This document shows positions 16,456 to 25,693 of a stretch of 64,000 nt of DNA, piece after piece (within the stretch, counting starts at the first letter, position 1; each line of letters begins with the position of its first letter). The notes under the pieces were generated by a model. It was given only the letters and a program-made list of their open reading frames with translations, was not told the DNA's origin and did not search any database. This DNA is from Mesorhizobium sp. (lineage in GTDB: Bacteria; Pseudomonadota; Alphaproteobacteria; Rhizobiales; Rhizobiaceae). The stretch spans positions 62,001 to 126,000 of the forward strand of contig NZ_JAEULZ010000046.1 in the NCBI RefSeq assembly GCF_016793485.1, in the 5' to 3' direction. The position numbers and the translations under genes were made by a program.

Positions 16456-17334
16456 ATGAAGAGGCCAACGATTACGCGAGCGACCGGGCTTGGTCATCCT
16501 GAAGGTCCCTATGAACTCGATGACGGGCGGGTAATCTACGCCAACACCTACGCCAGCGAGATCGGCGTGTGGGATCCGCGAACTGACAAGCAGGGAACCT
16601 TTGCCTTTGTCGGAGGCGGCCCCAATGCCTGCATGCTTGGCAGCGACGGCGCGGTCTACTCAACCCAGACGCCGACAGTGGGCGCGTGGGTTGCACCGGA
16701 GCATCGCCCTCCATCCATTCAAAAGACGCTGCAAAACGGCAAGGTCGAGATTTTGGTCACCGAGGCCGATGGGATCAAGTTCGACGGGCCAAATGATCTT
16801 ACATTCGGGCCTGACGGGCGCCTCTACTTCACTGATTCCGGTGACTGGAACCAGGCGGAGAAGCCTCATCCGGGCCGAATTATCGTCGTCGAGAAGAACG
16901 GCGTTGCCAGAGTTCTGGAGGAATTGGACTATGTCTACCCGAATGGCATAGTCGCCGAACCGGATGGCTCCATCGTCTGGGTCGAGTCCTACACCTTGCG
17001 TGTCGTGCGGCGGTCTCCGTCGGGCAAAAAAACCGTCATCCACACCTTGCCTGAAGGACATATTCCAGACGGGCTGAAGATCGACGTGAATGGCGATTTC
17101 TGGATCACCACAGTTGCTTCGGGTGGTGTCGATCACATCCGCAAAGACGGCACGCCGGTCGACTTCCTCGAAGTCGGCGGAACCATCCTCAATTGCTGCT
17201 TCGGCAAGGGAGGCAAGCTATTCTGTTGCGACATGGGGCCGTTTGACACGTCAGGGGCCGCCATGACCGGCAGATTGGTCGAGGTATCGGTTGGTGTCGA
17301 AGGCATGCCGCTGTTTCGTGGCGCGATAAGCTAG
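16456..17334 (+). CDS. SMP-30/gluconolactonase-like lactonase
   Basis: A 292-residue six-bladed beta-propeller protein. The metal-binding Glu is in HPEGPYELDDG, the Asn in FDGPNDLTFGPDGRLYFTDSGD and a further Asn/Asp in YPNGIVAEPDG and IPDGLKIDVNGDFW, the pattern of SMP-30/gluconolaconase/LRE enzymes. It would hydrolyse a sugar lactone to an aldonic acid in the cytoplasm; no signal peptide is present. It lies 13 bases after the SDR gene and 14 before the enolase-superfamily gene, so dehydrogenase, lactonase and dehydratase could act in sequence, as in non-phosphorylating sugar-acid pathways. Confidence 0.9.
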   Translation: MKRPTITRATGLGHPEGPYELDDGRVIYANTYASEIGVWDPRTDKQGTFAFVGGGPNACMLGSDGAVYSTQTPTVGAWVAPEHRPPSIQKTLQNGKVEILVTEADGIKFDGPNDLTFGPDGRLYFTDSGDWNQAEKPHPGRIIVVEKNGVARVLEELDYVYPNGIVAEPDGSIVWVESYTLRVVRRSPSGKKTVIHTLPEGHIPDGLKIDVNGDFWITTVASGGVDHIRKDGTPVDFLEVGGTILNCCFGKGGKLFCCDMGPFDTSGAAMTGRLVEVSVGVEGMPLFRGAIS

Positions 17335-17348
17335 GGACTTCAAACAGA

Positions 17349-18488
17349 ATGAAAATCGCCAAGATAGAAGCAATACCGGTAAGCTATCCCGAGCCGAACG
17401 ATTTCGATGCGTTGAGGCATCTGTGTCTCGCAAAGATCACCGCGGACGATGGCCAGGTGGGATGGGGCGAATCCATCACGCAGTTTCCTGAGGCCAATTT
17501 CGCGGCAAAGGCGATCATCGAAGGCATGGCGCCCAATCTTATCGGCAAAGATCCGGTACAGACAGAGGCCCTGTGGCGGCAGAACAAACAGCAGGCATGG
17601 TGGTACGGCTATCATGGCGGGATCGCATCCTACGCCACGGCGGCCATCGATATTGCGCTTTGGGATCTCAAGGGAAAAGCGCTCGGTAAAAGTGTCCTCG
17701 ACCTGCTTGGGGGCTGCGTTCACGAGCGCCTGCCGGCGATCGCTTCATGTCACGCCCACTACGAGTCGATCGAGGATATGGCCGCCGAGACCGCCGAATG
17801 GGTTTCGACCGGCCTGCAAGGTCTGAAGACGGGCTTCGGCAAGCGCGGCAATGCCAATCTCGGCTACGATCACAAGCGCGACGTCGCCTACGTCAAGGCC
17901 ATGCGGGAAGTGCTGGGCGACAAGATGCTGATGATCGACAACGGCATCAACATCAAATGGGACGTGACCGACGCCGTGCGTCGGGCCAAGGCGATGGAGG
18001 AATACAATCTCGCCTGGATCGAGGAGCCGTTAGGCGCCTGGGATCCCGAAGGCTACGCGAATCTGCGCTCCAAGACGACGACGCGGATTGCCTATGGCGA
18101 GCGCGAGTGGACTCTGGAACAGTTCGAGCGCGTTCTGGCAACCGGAACTGTTGACGTCATCGGTGTCGATCCAGGCCGCGCGGAAGGAATTACGGGCTTC
18201 AAGAAGGTAACGGAACGGTGCGAGTTCTATCGCCGGCAGGCCAATGCGCATGCATGGTCCTCGGCGATCGTCACGGCGGCGAGCCTGGCCATCTCGTTCA
18301 ATTCGCCGTCCTGCAAGCTTTTCGAATTCAAACCGCTCCGTAACCCGATGCAGCACGACCTCGTCACCAAGCCCTTCGAGCATGTGGATGGCTGGGTCTA
18401 TCCGCCAACCGGACCCGGTCTCGGAATCGAAGTGATCGAGGAAGTGGTCGAGGGGTATCGAAGCGAGAAGGTGCTCGGCAGGCTTTAG
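17349..18488 (+). CDS. Mandelate racemase/muconate lactonizing enzyme family protein (sugar-acid dehydratase-like)
   Basis: A 379-residue enolase-superfamily protein. The capping domain (MKIAKIEAIPVSY...) is followed by a barrel with Lys near 160 (GLKTGFG), metal ligands Asp near 197 (LMIDNGI), Glu near 225 (WIEEPLG) and Glu near 251 (YGEREW), and His near 301 (ANAHAW). The GER motif and the C-terminal His suggest an acid-sugar dehydratase or cycloisomerase. It follows the lactonase gene and precedes the importer genes in one unit, so it probably dehydrates the aldonic acid made from the imported sugar. The exact sugar is unknown. Confidence 0.9.
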   Translation: MKIAKIEAIPVSYPEPNDFDALRHLCLAKITADDGQVGWGESITQFPEANFAAKAIIEGMAPNLIGKDPVQTEALWRQNKQQAWWYGYHGGIASYATAAIDIALWDLKGKALGKSVLDLLGGCVHERLPAIASCHAHYESIEDMAAETAEWVSTGLQGLKTGFGKRGNANLGYDHKRDVAYVKAMREVLGDKMLMIDNGINIKWDVTDAVRRAKAMEEYNLAWIEEPLGAWDPEGYANLRSKTTTRIAYGEREWTLEQFERVLATGTVDVIGVDPGRAEGITGFKKVTERCEFYRRQANAHAWSSAIVTAASLAISFNSPSCKLFEFKPLRNPMQHDLVTKPFEHVDGWVYPPTGPGLGIEVIEEVVEGYRSEKVLGRL

Positions 18489-18523
18489 TTCATACGCAAA
18501 GTGAAACTCAATGGGAGGAAACC

Positions 18524-19633
18524 GTGAGGACAATTCTGAAATACACACTAACGGCGTCGCTCGGCTGCATGATGCTCGTGGCGAACGCTTACGCGCAGAA
18601 TGCATCTGATACCCAGATACCCCTGACAGGCGAAAAGGTTGAAGGCGCTCCGTTCAGCTTCCAGCGCGACTGGGGTACCTTTACGCTCGACGAGCGCATC
18701 GCTGCCAAGGTCAAGGCTGGCGAAAAGCTGAACTATGTCTTCTCCTATCAGGCGTCGGGTATCCCTCTGTTCTCACCGCAGTTTGCTGCCGGCGCCGAGA
18801 TGGGCTGCGAGATGGCGCAGGGCATCTACCCGATGAATTGTTCTGCCATCGCTCCGGTCCAAAATGATGCCAACCAGCAGGTTGCGCAGATCGAAGCCAA
18901 GCTTGCCGCCGGCGAGATCGACTGCATCGGCATCGAACCGGTCGACTCCAATTCGCTCACGGCCATCACCAACAAGCTGATCGATCAGGGCATACCGGTG
19001 TTCACGTCCGGCGTTCCTTCAAACGGAAAGGAGTTCACGCGCTTCACGCAGATTCCTCTGAAGGAAGGTGCGTACGCTGCTGAGACCGTCCTGAAGTGGA
19101 TCAAGGATAACAACAAGACCGACATCAAGGTCTTTGCTGTCTCCGGCGGTGATCCGACGCAGGAATGGGCCCAGGGCCGCATGAAGAGCTTCGAGGATAC
19201 GATCAAGGCGGCAATTCCGGACGCAGTGTTCGTCACCGGCGCTGCCAACGGTCTCAACACCAGCTACGAGCCGGGCCAGACCTATGACGTCTACCGGTCG
19301 TTCCTGACTGCCAATCCGAACGTCCAGTTCATCGAGAATGTCGATATCGGCGCTGAACACGCGGCGCGCGCGATCGAGAGCCTCGGGCTCCAGGGCAAGG
19401 TCTTCACGGTGGGATGGAACTCTTCGCTCGGTCAGCTCGATGCGATCGAAAAGGGCATTCAGGTCGCACAGTTCGACCAGCGTTGGCCTGACCAGGCTGG
19501 CTTCGGCGCCGTGGCATGCGCTGCGTTGCTCAAGAACGGAGAGATCCTGGCGAACACCCAGACGCTGAAGGCGGTCATGAAGGACGGCGTCGCCCAGGCG
19601 CGTGAGGAACTGAACCGCACGATGGGCCAGTAG
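18524..19633 (+). CDS. CUT2-type sugar ABC transporter solute-binding protein
   Basis: A 369-residue periplasmic binding protein. It has an N-terminal signal peptide (basic start, hydrophobic core, cleavage near ANAYA-QN) and a type I periplasmic-binding fold: KLNYVFSYQASG, EMAQGIYPMNC, EAKLAAGEIDCIGIEPVDSNSL, and FTVGWNSSLGQLDAIEKG near the hinge. It would capture a sugar-like ligand and deliver it to the permease encoded next. The GTG start is supported by GGGAGGAA four bases upstream. It is separated from the permease gene by a strong terminator-like hairpin. Ligand identity cannot be read from sequence. Confidence 0.92.
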   Translation: MRTILKYTLTASLGCMMLVANAYAQNASDTQIPLTGEKVEGAPFSFQRDWGTFTLDERIAAKVKAGEKLNYVFSYQASGIPLFSPQFAAGAEMGCEMAQGIYPMNCSAIAPVQNDANQQVAQIEAKLAAGEIDCIGIEPVDSNSLTAITNKLIDQGIPVFTSGVPSNGKEFTRFTQIPLKEGAYAAETVLKWIKDNNKTDIKVFAVSGGDPTQEWAQGRMKSFEDTIKAAIPDAVFVTGAANGLNTSYEPGQTYDVYRSFLTANPNVQFIENVDIGAEHAARAIESLGLQGKVFTVGWNSSLGQLDAIEKGIQVAQFDQRWPDQAGFGAVACAALLKNGEILANTQTLKAVMKDGVAQAREELNRTMGQ

Positions 19634-19644
19634 GTCCTGGACCA

Positions 19645-19680
19645 AGGCGGGCCGCCCTGTTGGCGGCTCGCCTCTTTTTG
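19645..19680 (+). terminator. Terminator-like hairpin between binding-protein and permease genes
   Basis: AGGCGGGCCGCC (19645-19656) pairs with GGCGGCTCGCCT (19662-19673) with one wobble around a five-base loop, followed by CTTTTTG. This is a textbook intrinsic terminator shape inside an operon, so it probably acts as a partial terminator or 3' stabiliser for the binding-protein message. Confidence 0.85.
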
Positions 19681-19698
19681 TTCTGCTAAGAGGATCTG

Positions 19699-20751
19699 AT
19701 GACAGGTACTGAATCCGCCCAGGCAGCCGCGCCAAAGCAATCCATGTCGGGCGCAGGCAAGGCCACGATCGACGTTGCGTTGCGTTTGGGCGGATTGTTC
19801 GCTGCCATCGTGGTTGTCGCCATCATCTTTATCATCATCAATCCAAATATCGCTAACCTCAACATGGCCGGCTCCGTGTTGCGCTCCATGAGTTCGGTGG
19901 CGATCATGGCGCTTGGCCTGACGCTGGTCATTGTTGTCGGCGAGATCGATCTTTCGTTCGGTGCGATCTACGGCCTTGCGATCAACGCGCTTGCAGTCCT
20001 TTGGATCGTCAACGGTGTTCCTGTCTATTTCGCCATGCCGATTGCCATCCTGATCGGTGCACTGGTTGGCCTGTTCAATGGCTTTCTGGTCACCCAGTTG
20101 AAGATACCGTCCTTCATCGTGACGCTGGGCAGCTACAATTTGCTTTACGGCGTTACGCTTTGGGTCTCGAACACCGCGACCTACAATCCGGCCTATCCGC
20201 CACCCGGCAAAACCGTGCCCCAAGGCGAGCTCGATTTCTTCGTCGGGTTGACCCAGCCCATTGGACCGTTTCGTCTGTCGCTGGAGGTCATCTGGATGAT
20301 CGGGATAGCGATCGTCGTCGGGCTTCTTCTGCATCGTTCGCTGTTCGGCTTCAGGCTGATGGCGATCGGCGGCAATCCGACCGCGGCCGCCTTGGCGCGG
20401 TTGCCGGTGCGAAGCTACAAGGTCATGGCCTTCGTACTGTGCGGTGTGCTTGCCGCGATCGCGGGCGTGCTGGACTTCTCGTTCATCCAGACAAGCCAGC
20501 CCAACACGGGCCTGTCAGCGACGTTCCCGGTCTTCGCAGCTGTCATCATCGGTGGTGCAAGCCTGAGCGGCGGTAAGGGTACGGTCATCGGCACTCTGGG
20601 AGGCGCGCTTCTTCTGGCTGAACTGCAACTGGGCCTGTCGATCCTGTCTCCCGGCGCCCATGTTCAGCAGATATTCCTTGGTGCCGTGACGATCGGCGCG
20701 GTCGCGCTCGACCTCTTCCTCACGAAATTGCGCAAGAGCCGCTCGGCATGA
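19699..20751 (+). CDS. CUT2-type sugar ABC transporter permease
   Basis: A 350-residue inner-membrane protein with about ten hydrophobic segments after a polar N-terminal tail. IVVGEIDLSFGAIYGLAINALAVL, GLFNGFLVTQLKIPSFIVTLG and VFAAVIIGGASLSGGKGTVIGTLGGALLL are the conserved RbsC/XylH-type segments; the last includes the loop that contacts the ATPase. Its stop overlaps the ATPase start by four bases, so the two are translationally coupled. It would form the channel for the ligand bound by the protein at 18524. Confidence 0.92.
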   Translation: MTGTESAQAAAPKQSMSGAGKATIDVALRLGGLFAAIVVVAIIFIIINPNIANLNMAGSVLRSMSSVAIMALGLTLVIVVGEIDLSFGAIYGLAINALAVLWIVNGVPVYFAMPIAILIGALVGLFNGFLVTQLKIPSFIVTLGSYNLLYGVTLWVSNTATYNPAYPPPGKTVPQGELDFFVGLTQPIGPFRLSLEVIWMIGIAIVVGLLLHRSLFGFRLMAIGGNPTAAALARLPVRSYKVMAFVLCGVLAAIAGVLDFSFIQTSQPNTGLSATFPVFAAVIIGGASLSGGKGTVIGTLGGALLLAELQLGLSILSPGAHVQQIFLGAVTIGAVALDLFLTKLRKSRSA

Positions 20752-22253
20752 CGACGCCAGTCCTCGAAAACGGAATCTCGCTTCGTGGCGTCGTCAAGAC
20801 ATACGGCGCGACGCTGGCGCTCGCCGGGGTCGATCTCGATCTGAAGCCCGGTGAAGTGCTTGGCATCGCCGGGCCAAACGGGGCTGGAAAATCGACACTG
20901 GTTCGAATGATCGCCGGTGAGGAACGCCCAACCCTTGGCAAGCTGACATTTGATGGCAGACCCTGGTCGCCGGTGGACGAATGGCAGGCGGTCGCGGTGG
21001 TTCATCAGGAGCCGCAGCTTTTCCCCAACCTGACGATTGCCGAAAACGTCATGGTTGGACGAGAAAACAGCGGCAACAGCCGTCCGAAGCTGAATCCCTC
21101 TGATGCCGCGGTCATGGACGCCCTGGGTATCGGTCATCTCAAGGACAAGGCGCTCGAGGATTGCTCGCTGGCAACGCAGCAACGCACGGAAATAGCGCGT
21201 GCTGTGGCCCGGGACTCCAAGGTGTTCCTGTTTGACGAGCCAAACTCGGCGCTGACGGCGGAGGAGTCGGATGAACTCTTTCGCGAGATACACCAGCTCG
21301 CAAAATCCGGCCAGATCGTCGTCCTCGTGACACACAGGCTCGCGGACTTCGTCGCGCATTGCAGTCGTGTCGCCGTCGTTCGCGACGGAAAGGTACGCAT
21401 CATCCTTGAAGGTGACGATCTCACGGAGGACGGCATCGCTCGCCAATTGGTCACCGAAAGCGTTCTTTCGGCGTCCGGCCCGGAACGAAATCGAGACAAG
21501 TTCGCCGGCGCGCCAGACGTGTTCCGCACGCGAGGCTGGACGCACCCCAACGCGTTTTCCGATATCGATCTCGCCGGCGGTCCTGGCGAGATCGTCGCGC
21601 TTTTCGGCGTCGAAGGATCGGGCGCGCGCGAGTTGTTGCGTTCTCTCGCCGGACTGGAGAAATCGACGGGCTCCGTGGAAATTGGCAATCTGTCTGGTGT
21701 CGAGGCGCTCAATAAGTCCACGGCTTATGTTCCGGCCACGCGGCAACTGAGCCTCTATTCCAATTTTTCCGTTGGCGACAATCTCCTTGTGCGGCTTGGC
21801 TACCCCGATATCGCGGGCCCCGGTTACATGCTGAAGATGCGCCAGATGAAGGTGTTGGCCCAGTCCGCGGTTACGCGTTTCCTGGTCAAGACCGGATCGA
21901 CGGCGCAACCCATCCGCTCGTTGTCCGGCGGCAACCAGCAGAAGGTGGCGATTGCCCAGGCGTTGCACGCGGCGCCGAAATTGCTGTTGCTGGAAGAGCC
22001 GACACGAGGCGTCGACATACACAGCAAGGCAGAAATTTACAGGCTGCTGCGTGACTATGCGGATCAGGGGAATTCCGTGGTCATCTTCTGCACGGAAGTG
22101 CTCGAAGTTTTCGAAGCAGCCGACAGGGTACATGTCGTTGCGCACGGACGGCTGACGCCGTCATTGCGCATCGAGGACTACGACCAGGTCGAGCAATTGG
22201 CCACGGATATCATGCGTCTCGAACAGTCCAGCCGGCCGGAGGCAGCGGCCTGA
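20748..22253 (+). CDS. CUT2-type sugar ABC transporter ATP-binding protein (two NBDs)
   Basis: A 501-residue RbsA/XylG-like ATPase with two fused nucleotide-binding domains. NBD1 has Walker A GPNGAGKST and Walker B VFLFDEPNSAL, but its signature reads CSLATQQRTEIARA rather than LSVGQ..., a degenerate form. NBD2 has a weak Walker A (GVEGSGARELL), intact signature LSGGNQQKVAIAQA and Walker B LLLLEEPTRGVD. One imperfect half per domain is normal in this family, because the composite sites are unequal. It ends the plus-strand unit. Confidence 0.92.
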   Translation: MTTPVLENGISLRGVVKTYGATLALAGVDLDLKPGEVLGIAGPNGAGKSTLVRMIAGEERPTLGKLTFDGRPWSPVDEWQAVAVVHQEPQLFPNLTIAENVMVGRENSGNSRPKLNPSDAAVMDALGIGHLKDKALEDCSLATQQRTEIARAVARDSKVFLFDEPNSALTAEESDELFREIHQLAKSGQIVVLVTHRLADFVAHCSRVAVVRDGKVRIILEGDDLTEDGIARQLVTESVLSASGPERNRDKFAGAPDVFRTRGWTHPNAFSDIDLAGGPGEIVALFGVEGSGARELLRSLAGLEKSTGSVEIGNLSGVEALNKSTAYVPATRQLSLYSNFSVGDNLLVRLGYPDIAGPGYMLKMRQMKVLAQSAVTRFLVKTGSTAQPIRSLSGGNQQKVAIAQALHAAPKLLLLEEPTRGVDIHSKAEIYRLLRDYADQGNSVVIFCTEVLEVFEAADRVHVVAHGRLTPSLRIEDYDQVEQLATDIMRLEQSSRPEAAA

Positions 22254-22270
22254 CCTGTCAGGCGTTCCTG

Positions 22271-22293
22271 CGGCGCAGGCGCGGCCTGCGCCG
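22271..22293. terminator. Perfect GC-rich hairpin between convergent genes
   Basis: CGGCGCAGGC (22271-22280) and GCCTGCGCCG (22284-22293) form a perfect ten-base stem with a GCG loop. It lies between the ends of the importer operon and the convergent enolase-superfamily gene. It lacks a T-run on either strand, so it may be a bidirectional RNA-stabilising or weak terminator element. Confidence 0.6.
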
Positions 22294-22304
22294 ACGGCCG
22301 AAGA

Positions 22305-23423
22305 CTAGACGGTGTATTTCTGGATCGTCTTCTGATCGAGGACCAGCCCAAAGCCCGCGCCTTGGGGCACATCATACTGGCCGTTGTCGAACTTCGAACG
22401 ATTGGCGACAAGCTCGTAGAAGAGCGGATCCCTATCCGGATGGAACGTCTCGAGGAATGTTCCGTTAGGAATCGACGCGAGCAAATGCGATGAAATCTGA
22501 GGCTCCTCGTGGTGTCCCATTTCGACGGTGAAGCATGACGCGAGCGCGGCGACCCTCCGCCATTCGGTGGGCCCGCCGCCCCAGCTCGCATCGAAATTGC
22601 ACACGTCTATCGCACCCGACATCATCAGGTCGCGACAACCCGCGCGGCTGATCTCGCTCTGACCTGCAGCGATCGGTATGCCTGTCTGGTTACGTGCGGC
22701 TGCAAGGTCGAGGCGGTCATTGTACCAACGCACAGGTTCTTCGAACCAACGAATGTTGAGGTCAGCTGCATGCCGTGAGAAGGAAACCGCGTCAGCCAGC
22801 GTCCAGCCCTGGTTAGCGTCGACCAGAAGGACGAAATCGTCTCCCGCAGCACTGCGGGCCGCCCGGACACGCTCGGAATCCTCCTTCGGGCTTCGCCCGC
22901 CTACCTTGAATTTGCAGCCGGCGTAGCCGCTGGCCTTGATCTGCTCCATCTCGCGGCCAAAATCCGCCAGCGTCTTGTTTTCCTCATAGTAGCCGGCGAT
23001 GCAGATGACAGGCAACCTGTCCCGATATCCGCCCCAAAGCTTGTACAGCGGCGTATCGAGTGCCTTGCCCACAGTGTCCCAAAGCGCGCTGTCAACACAG
23101 GCTTGCGCGCACATGGCGAGCTTGCGGTCACGCAGGATGTTATAGCTCGGCTTGCGCATCGCTTCCCAGCAACCTTCGATGTTGAAAGCGTCCTTGCCGA
23201 TCAACAATGGCTGGATTTCTTCGAGAATGATCTTGACGACTTCAGCTTGAGTCTCGAATTCGTCGCCGTTGTAGACTTCACCGACGATTCCCGCGGACGT
23301 ATAGATACGGGTAATGATGGTGCAGCGATGGGTCATGAAGTAATTGCTGCCGCGAAACGTACGCGGCAGCGGCATGCAAAGCGGCACGCATTCGATACGT
23401 TCGATCTTGAGCTGGCTGGTCAT
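22305..23423 (-). CDS. Mandelate racemase/muconate lactonizing enzyme family protein
   Basis: A 372-residue enolase-superfamily member, the third in the cluster. The KxK motif (KFKVGG, near residues 171-173) gives a general base; metal ligands are Asp near 202 (LVDANQGW), Glu near 228 (WFEEPV) and Glu near 257 (AGQSEIS), with His residues near 304-305 (EMGHHEEP). This is the mandelate-racemase subgroup arrangement (Lys and His on opposite faces). The ATG at 23423 is preferred, since the longer frame from 23462 would translate the operator-like site. It is a single-gene unit divergent from the lacI-family gene. Confidence 0.9.
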   Translation of the reverse strand: MTSQLKIERIECVPLCMPLPRTFRGSNYFMTHRCTIITRIYTSAGIVGEVYNGDEFETQAEVVKIILEEIQPLLIGKDAFNIEGCWEAMRKPSYNILRDRKLAMCAQACVDSALWDTVGKALDTPLYKLWGGYRDRLPVICIAGYYEENKTLADFGREMEQIKASGYAGCKFKVGGRSPKEDSERVRAARSAAGDDFVLLVDANQGWTLADAVSFSRHAADLNIRWFEEPVRWYNDRLDLAAARNQTGIPIAAGQSEISRAGCRDLMMSGAIDVCNFDASWGGGPTEWRRVAALASCFTVEMGHHEEPQISSHLLASIPNGTFLETFHPDRDPLFYELVANRSKFDNGQYDVPQGAGFGLVLDQKTIQKYTV

Positions 23424-23447
23424 CTGAAACTCTCGAAAAGAGAAGAA

Positions 23448-23461
23448 TAGAAACGTTTCCA
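23448..23461. promoter_or_regulatory. LacI-type operator-like palindrome
   Basis: TAGAAACGTTTCCA contains the perfect ten-base palindrome GAAACGTTTC centred on CG, with flanking T and A also symmetric. It lies between the enolase-superfamily gene and the divergent lacI-family gene. It is the best of the related sites and the best candidate for an autoregulatory and cluster-wide operator. Confidence 0.65.
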
Positions 23462-23608
23462 AATTAATCCCGACAGCTTCTCCAGGTCAAGCGGAAAGCC
23501 GTTTCGGATACCTTGCCGGAGGCACCTTCATGAAGCTAGACTGCTGTTTACAAAGGCTTGCAAGTTCCTGCGCCGGGATAGGGCGGACGAGCCATTGAGG
23601 ACGCCTAA

Positions 23609-24637
23609 GTGAAAAAGATCACTGGGAAAGCAGCGACCATACGCGATGTCGCACGGGTTTCCGGCGTATCAGTCGGAACCGTTTCACGAAGTTTGAACGC
23701 GCCGGAGACTGTTCGACCAGGGACGCTCAGCAAGGTAAGGCAAGCAATCCAGTCGCTTGGATTCCAGCCCGATTTCCGGGCCCAGAACATGCGCCGTCGC
23801 AATACGATGACGGTGGGTTTCGTCATCGACGACATTGCCAATCCCTGGCACGCCAGCTGCTTCAAGGCGGTCGATGCGGAGATGCGGCAGCGAGGTTACT
23901 CCCTCTATCTCATCAGCACGAACGGCCGCGCCAGCGAGGAGGCTGCGGCGATCGACATGCTGCAGCATGGCCGTGCCGACGGCATCGTCATGACCATCAA
24001 CAATGAGCAGGATGCGAGGACGATAAAACGGCTGAAGGAACTGCGTATTCCGTCGGTTTTGCTCGATCGCGATATTCCGCTCGAGATCGATGCCGTCCTG
24101 ACCGAACACGCAACCGGCTTGCGGCAGGCGACCAATTATCTGATAGGGCTCGGCCACCGCCGGATCGCCATCATCACCGCAGGCAATGACATAAGGCCGG
24201 GAAGAGAGCGTGTCCGCGGCTTCGTCGAAGCCTTCGAAAAGAATGGGCTACCCGTCCCGGAAGATTTGATCCGCTCGCAAAGCCTGTCGGTCGACTTCGG
24301 TTTCCGCGAAGCCACCGCCTTGCTTCAGACGCAAAACCGGCCGACAGCGATGATCGCTGCGGGCAACCGTATTCTCGTGGGCGTCCTGCGGGCGATACAA
24401 CAGCAAGGCGTTTCGATACCGGGTGACCTGTCGCTCATCGCCTGCGATCGATCCGACGTCGCGTTGCTCTATCCCGGCCCGATCACGCTTATCGATCGTC
24501 CCGTCGAGGAAATTGGCCGAACCGCCGCGCAACTGCTGCTCGAACGGTTGGAAGGGCAGAGCGAACGCCCGGCACAGCGGGTTGCGTTTCCGACCCACCT
24601 CATCCTGGGCGGCTCCTGCCTGCCTATTGCAAGATAG
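23609..24637 (+). CDS. LacI-family transcriptional regulator
   Basis: A 342-residue regulator. The N-terminal helix-turn-helix and hinge read ATIRDVARVSGVSVGTVSRSLN and TLSKVRQAIQSLGFQPDFRAQNMRRR; a periplasmic-binding-like effector domain follows (TVGFVIDDIANPWHASCFKAVDAEM to the end). It should dimerise, bind CG-centred palindromes and respond to a sugar-like inducer. It starts with GTG after TGAGGA and lies between two units of the catabolic cluster, opposite a perfect GAAACGTTTC site. It probably controls most units from 3 kb to 31 kb; the inducer is unknown. Confidence 0.92.
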   Translation: MKKITGKAATIRDVARVSGVSVGTVSRSLNAPETVRPGTLSKVRQAIQSLGFQPDFRAQNMRRRNTMTVGFVIDDIANPWHASCFKAVDAEMRQRGYSLYLISTNGRASEEAAAIDMLQHGRADGIVMTINNEQDARTIKRLKELRIPSVLLDRDIPLEIDAVLTEHATGLRQATNYLIGLGHRRIAIITAGNDIRPGRERVRGFVEAFEKNGLPVPEDLIRSQSLSVDFGFREATALLQTQNRPTAMIAAGNRILVGVLRAIQQQGVSIPGDLSLIACDRSDVALLYPGPITLIDRPVEEIGRTAAQLLLERLEGQSERPAQRVAFPTHLILGGSCLPIAR

Positions 24638-24658
24638 CGATCTAGTACTCTTCGATCG

Positions 24659-25693
24659 TCAGCGCCGCAGCGTTTCGCGACTTCGTTCTGCTCGTCTTGC
24701 GCGTTGGAATTTGATCAGCCGGTCCAGGGATACGGCGAGAACGATCACGGCTCCGGTCACGAATGTGCTCCAGGTCGCGTCGATGCCGAAGAAGATAAGG
24801 CCGCTCGATATCACCTGGATGATCATCATACCGACCACCGCACCGATAATCGTTCCGTGCCCACCCGAAAGCGGGGTGCCTCCGATGATCACGGCTGCAA
24901 TGACGACGAGGACGAAATCTCCGCCTTCGTTGGGATCGATCGCGCCGCGGAAGCCGACATACATGACGCCTGACAAGCCGCAGATCGCACCCATCAGGAC
25001 CAGGGTCTGCAGTTTCACCCATGCGGTCGGAATGCCCGCATGCTCGGCCGCTTCGGGATTGCTCCCAACAGCTTGGACGCGATACCCGAACCGCGTACGG
25101 TGAAGCACGAGGTGCATCACAATCGCCAGCGCGATGAACACCAACGCTGCAACGGGTACAAGGCCGAAGAGTTTCTGCGAGATGACGGAAAAGAAGCTGC
25201 TGCTCTGATCGGCTGGAACGATAGCACGACCCTTGTTGACGACCAGCGATAGCCCCTGAAACATGGAGTATGTCCCGAGCGTAACGATGATCGCCGGCAG
25301 TCGCAGCGTTATTGCGATGATTCCGTTGAGGAAACCCAATCCAGCACCGAACAGCACCCCGGCGAATGCAGCGAGCCAGGGATCGATGCCGGCCACCATG
25401 AGTAGCGCCGCAAAGACCGCGGAAAAGTTGAACATCCACCCAACCGACAGGTCGATCTCGCGTATCGCCAGCAGGAACACCATTCCCACCGCAAGCATGC
25501 CGAGGAAAGTGGTGTTGCCGAGGAGCGAGAACAGGTTGATCGGATTGAGAAATCGCGGACGCGCTATGCCGATGACCACCATCATGGCAACAAGGGCAAC
25601 GATCACCCCGATTTCCTCTGGCATCCGCCAGCCACGTTTCGCCTCTGTAGGCGCAGTAGCCGGTTGCAATTGATCGTTGTCGATTCCGGTCAT
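24659..25693 (-). CDS. CUT2-type sugar ABC transporter permease
   Basis: A 344-residue membrane protein with roughly ten hydrophobic segments. LAIREIDLSVGWMFNFSAVFAALL, GLGFLNGIIAITLRLPAIIVTLGTYSMFQGLSL and LVVIAAVIIGGTPLSGGHGTIIGAVVGMMI match the RbsC-type core. It is the last gene of the SDR, binding protein, ATPase, permease unit, and its start overlaps the ATPase stop as ATGA. A long frame on the same strand (about 24642-25439) is a GC-rich shadow and not a gene. Confidence 0.92.
   Translation of the reverse strand: MTGIDNDQLQPATAPTEAKRGWRMPEEIGVIVALVAMMVVIGIARPRFLNPINLFSLLGNTTFLGMLAVGMVFLLAIREIDLSVGWMFNFSAVFAALLMVAGIDPWLAAFAGVLFGAGLGFLNGIIAITLRLPAIIVTLGTYSMFQGLSLVVNKGRAIVPADQSSSFFSVISQKLFGLVPVAALVFIALAIVMHLVLHRTRFGYRVQAVGSNPEAAEHAGIPTAWVKLQTLVLMGAICGLSGVMYVGFRGAIDPNEGGDFVLVVIAAVIIGGTPLSGGHGTIIGAVVGMMIIQVISSGLIFFGIDATWSTFVTGAVIVLAVSLDRLIKFQRARRAERSRETLRR

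Noticed and set aside
20664-22145. Long minus-strand frame of about 493 codons
   Set aside because: Lies antisense to the double ATPase gene, whose motifs are complete; composition is typical of a shadow frame.
24642-25439. Long minus-strand frame of about 265 codons
   Set aside because: It overlaps the permease gene at 24659-25693 in another frame, is rich in Arg/His/Gly, and has no domain; a GC-rich shadow.
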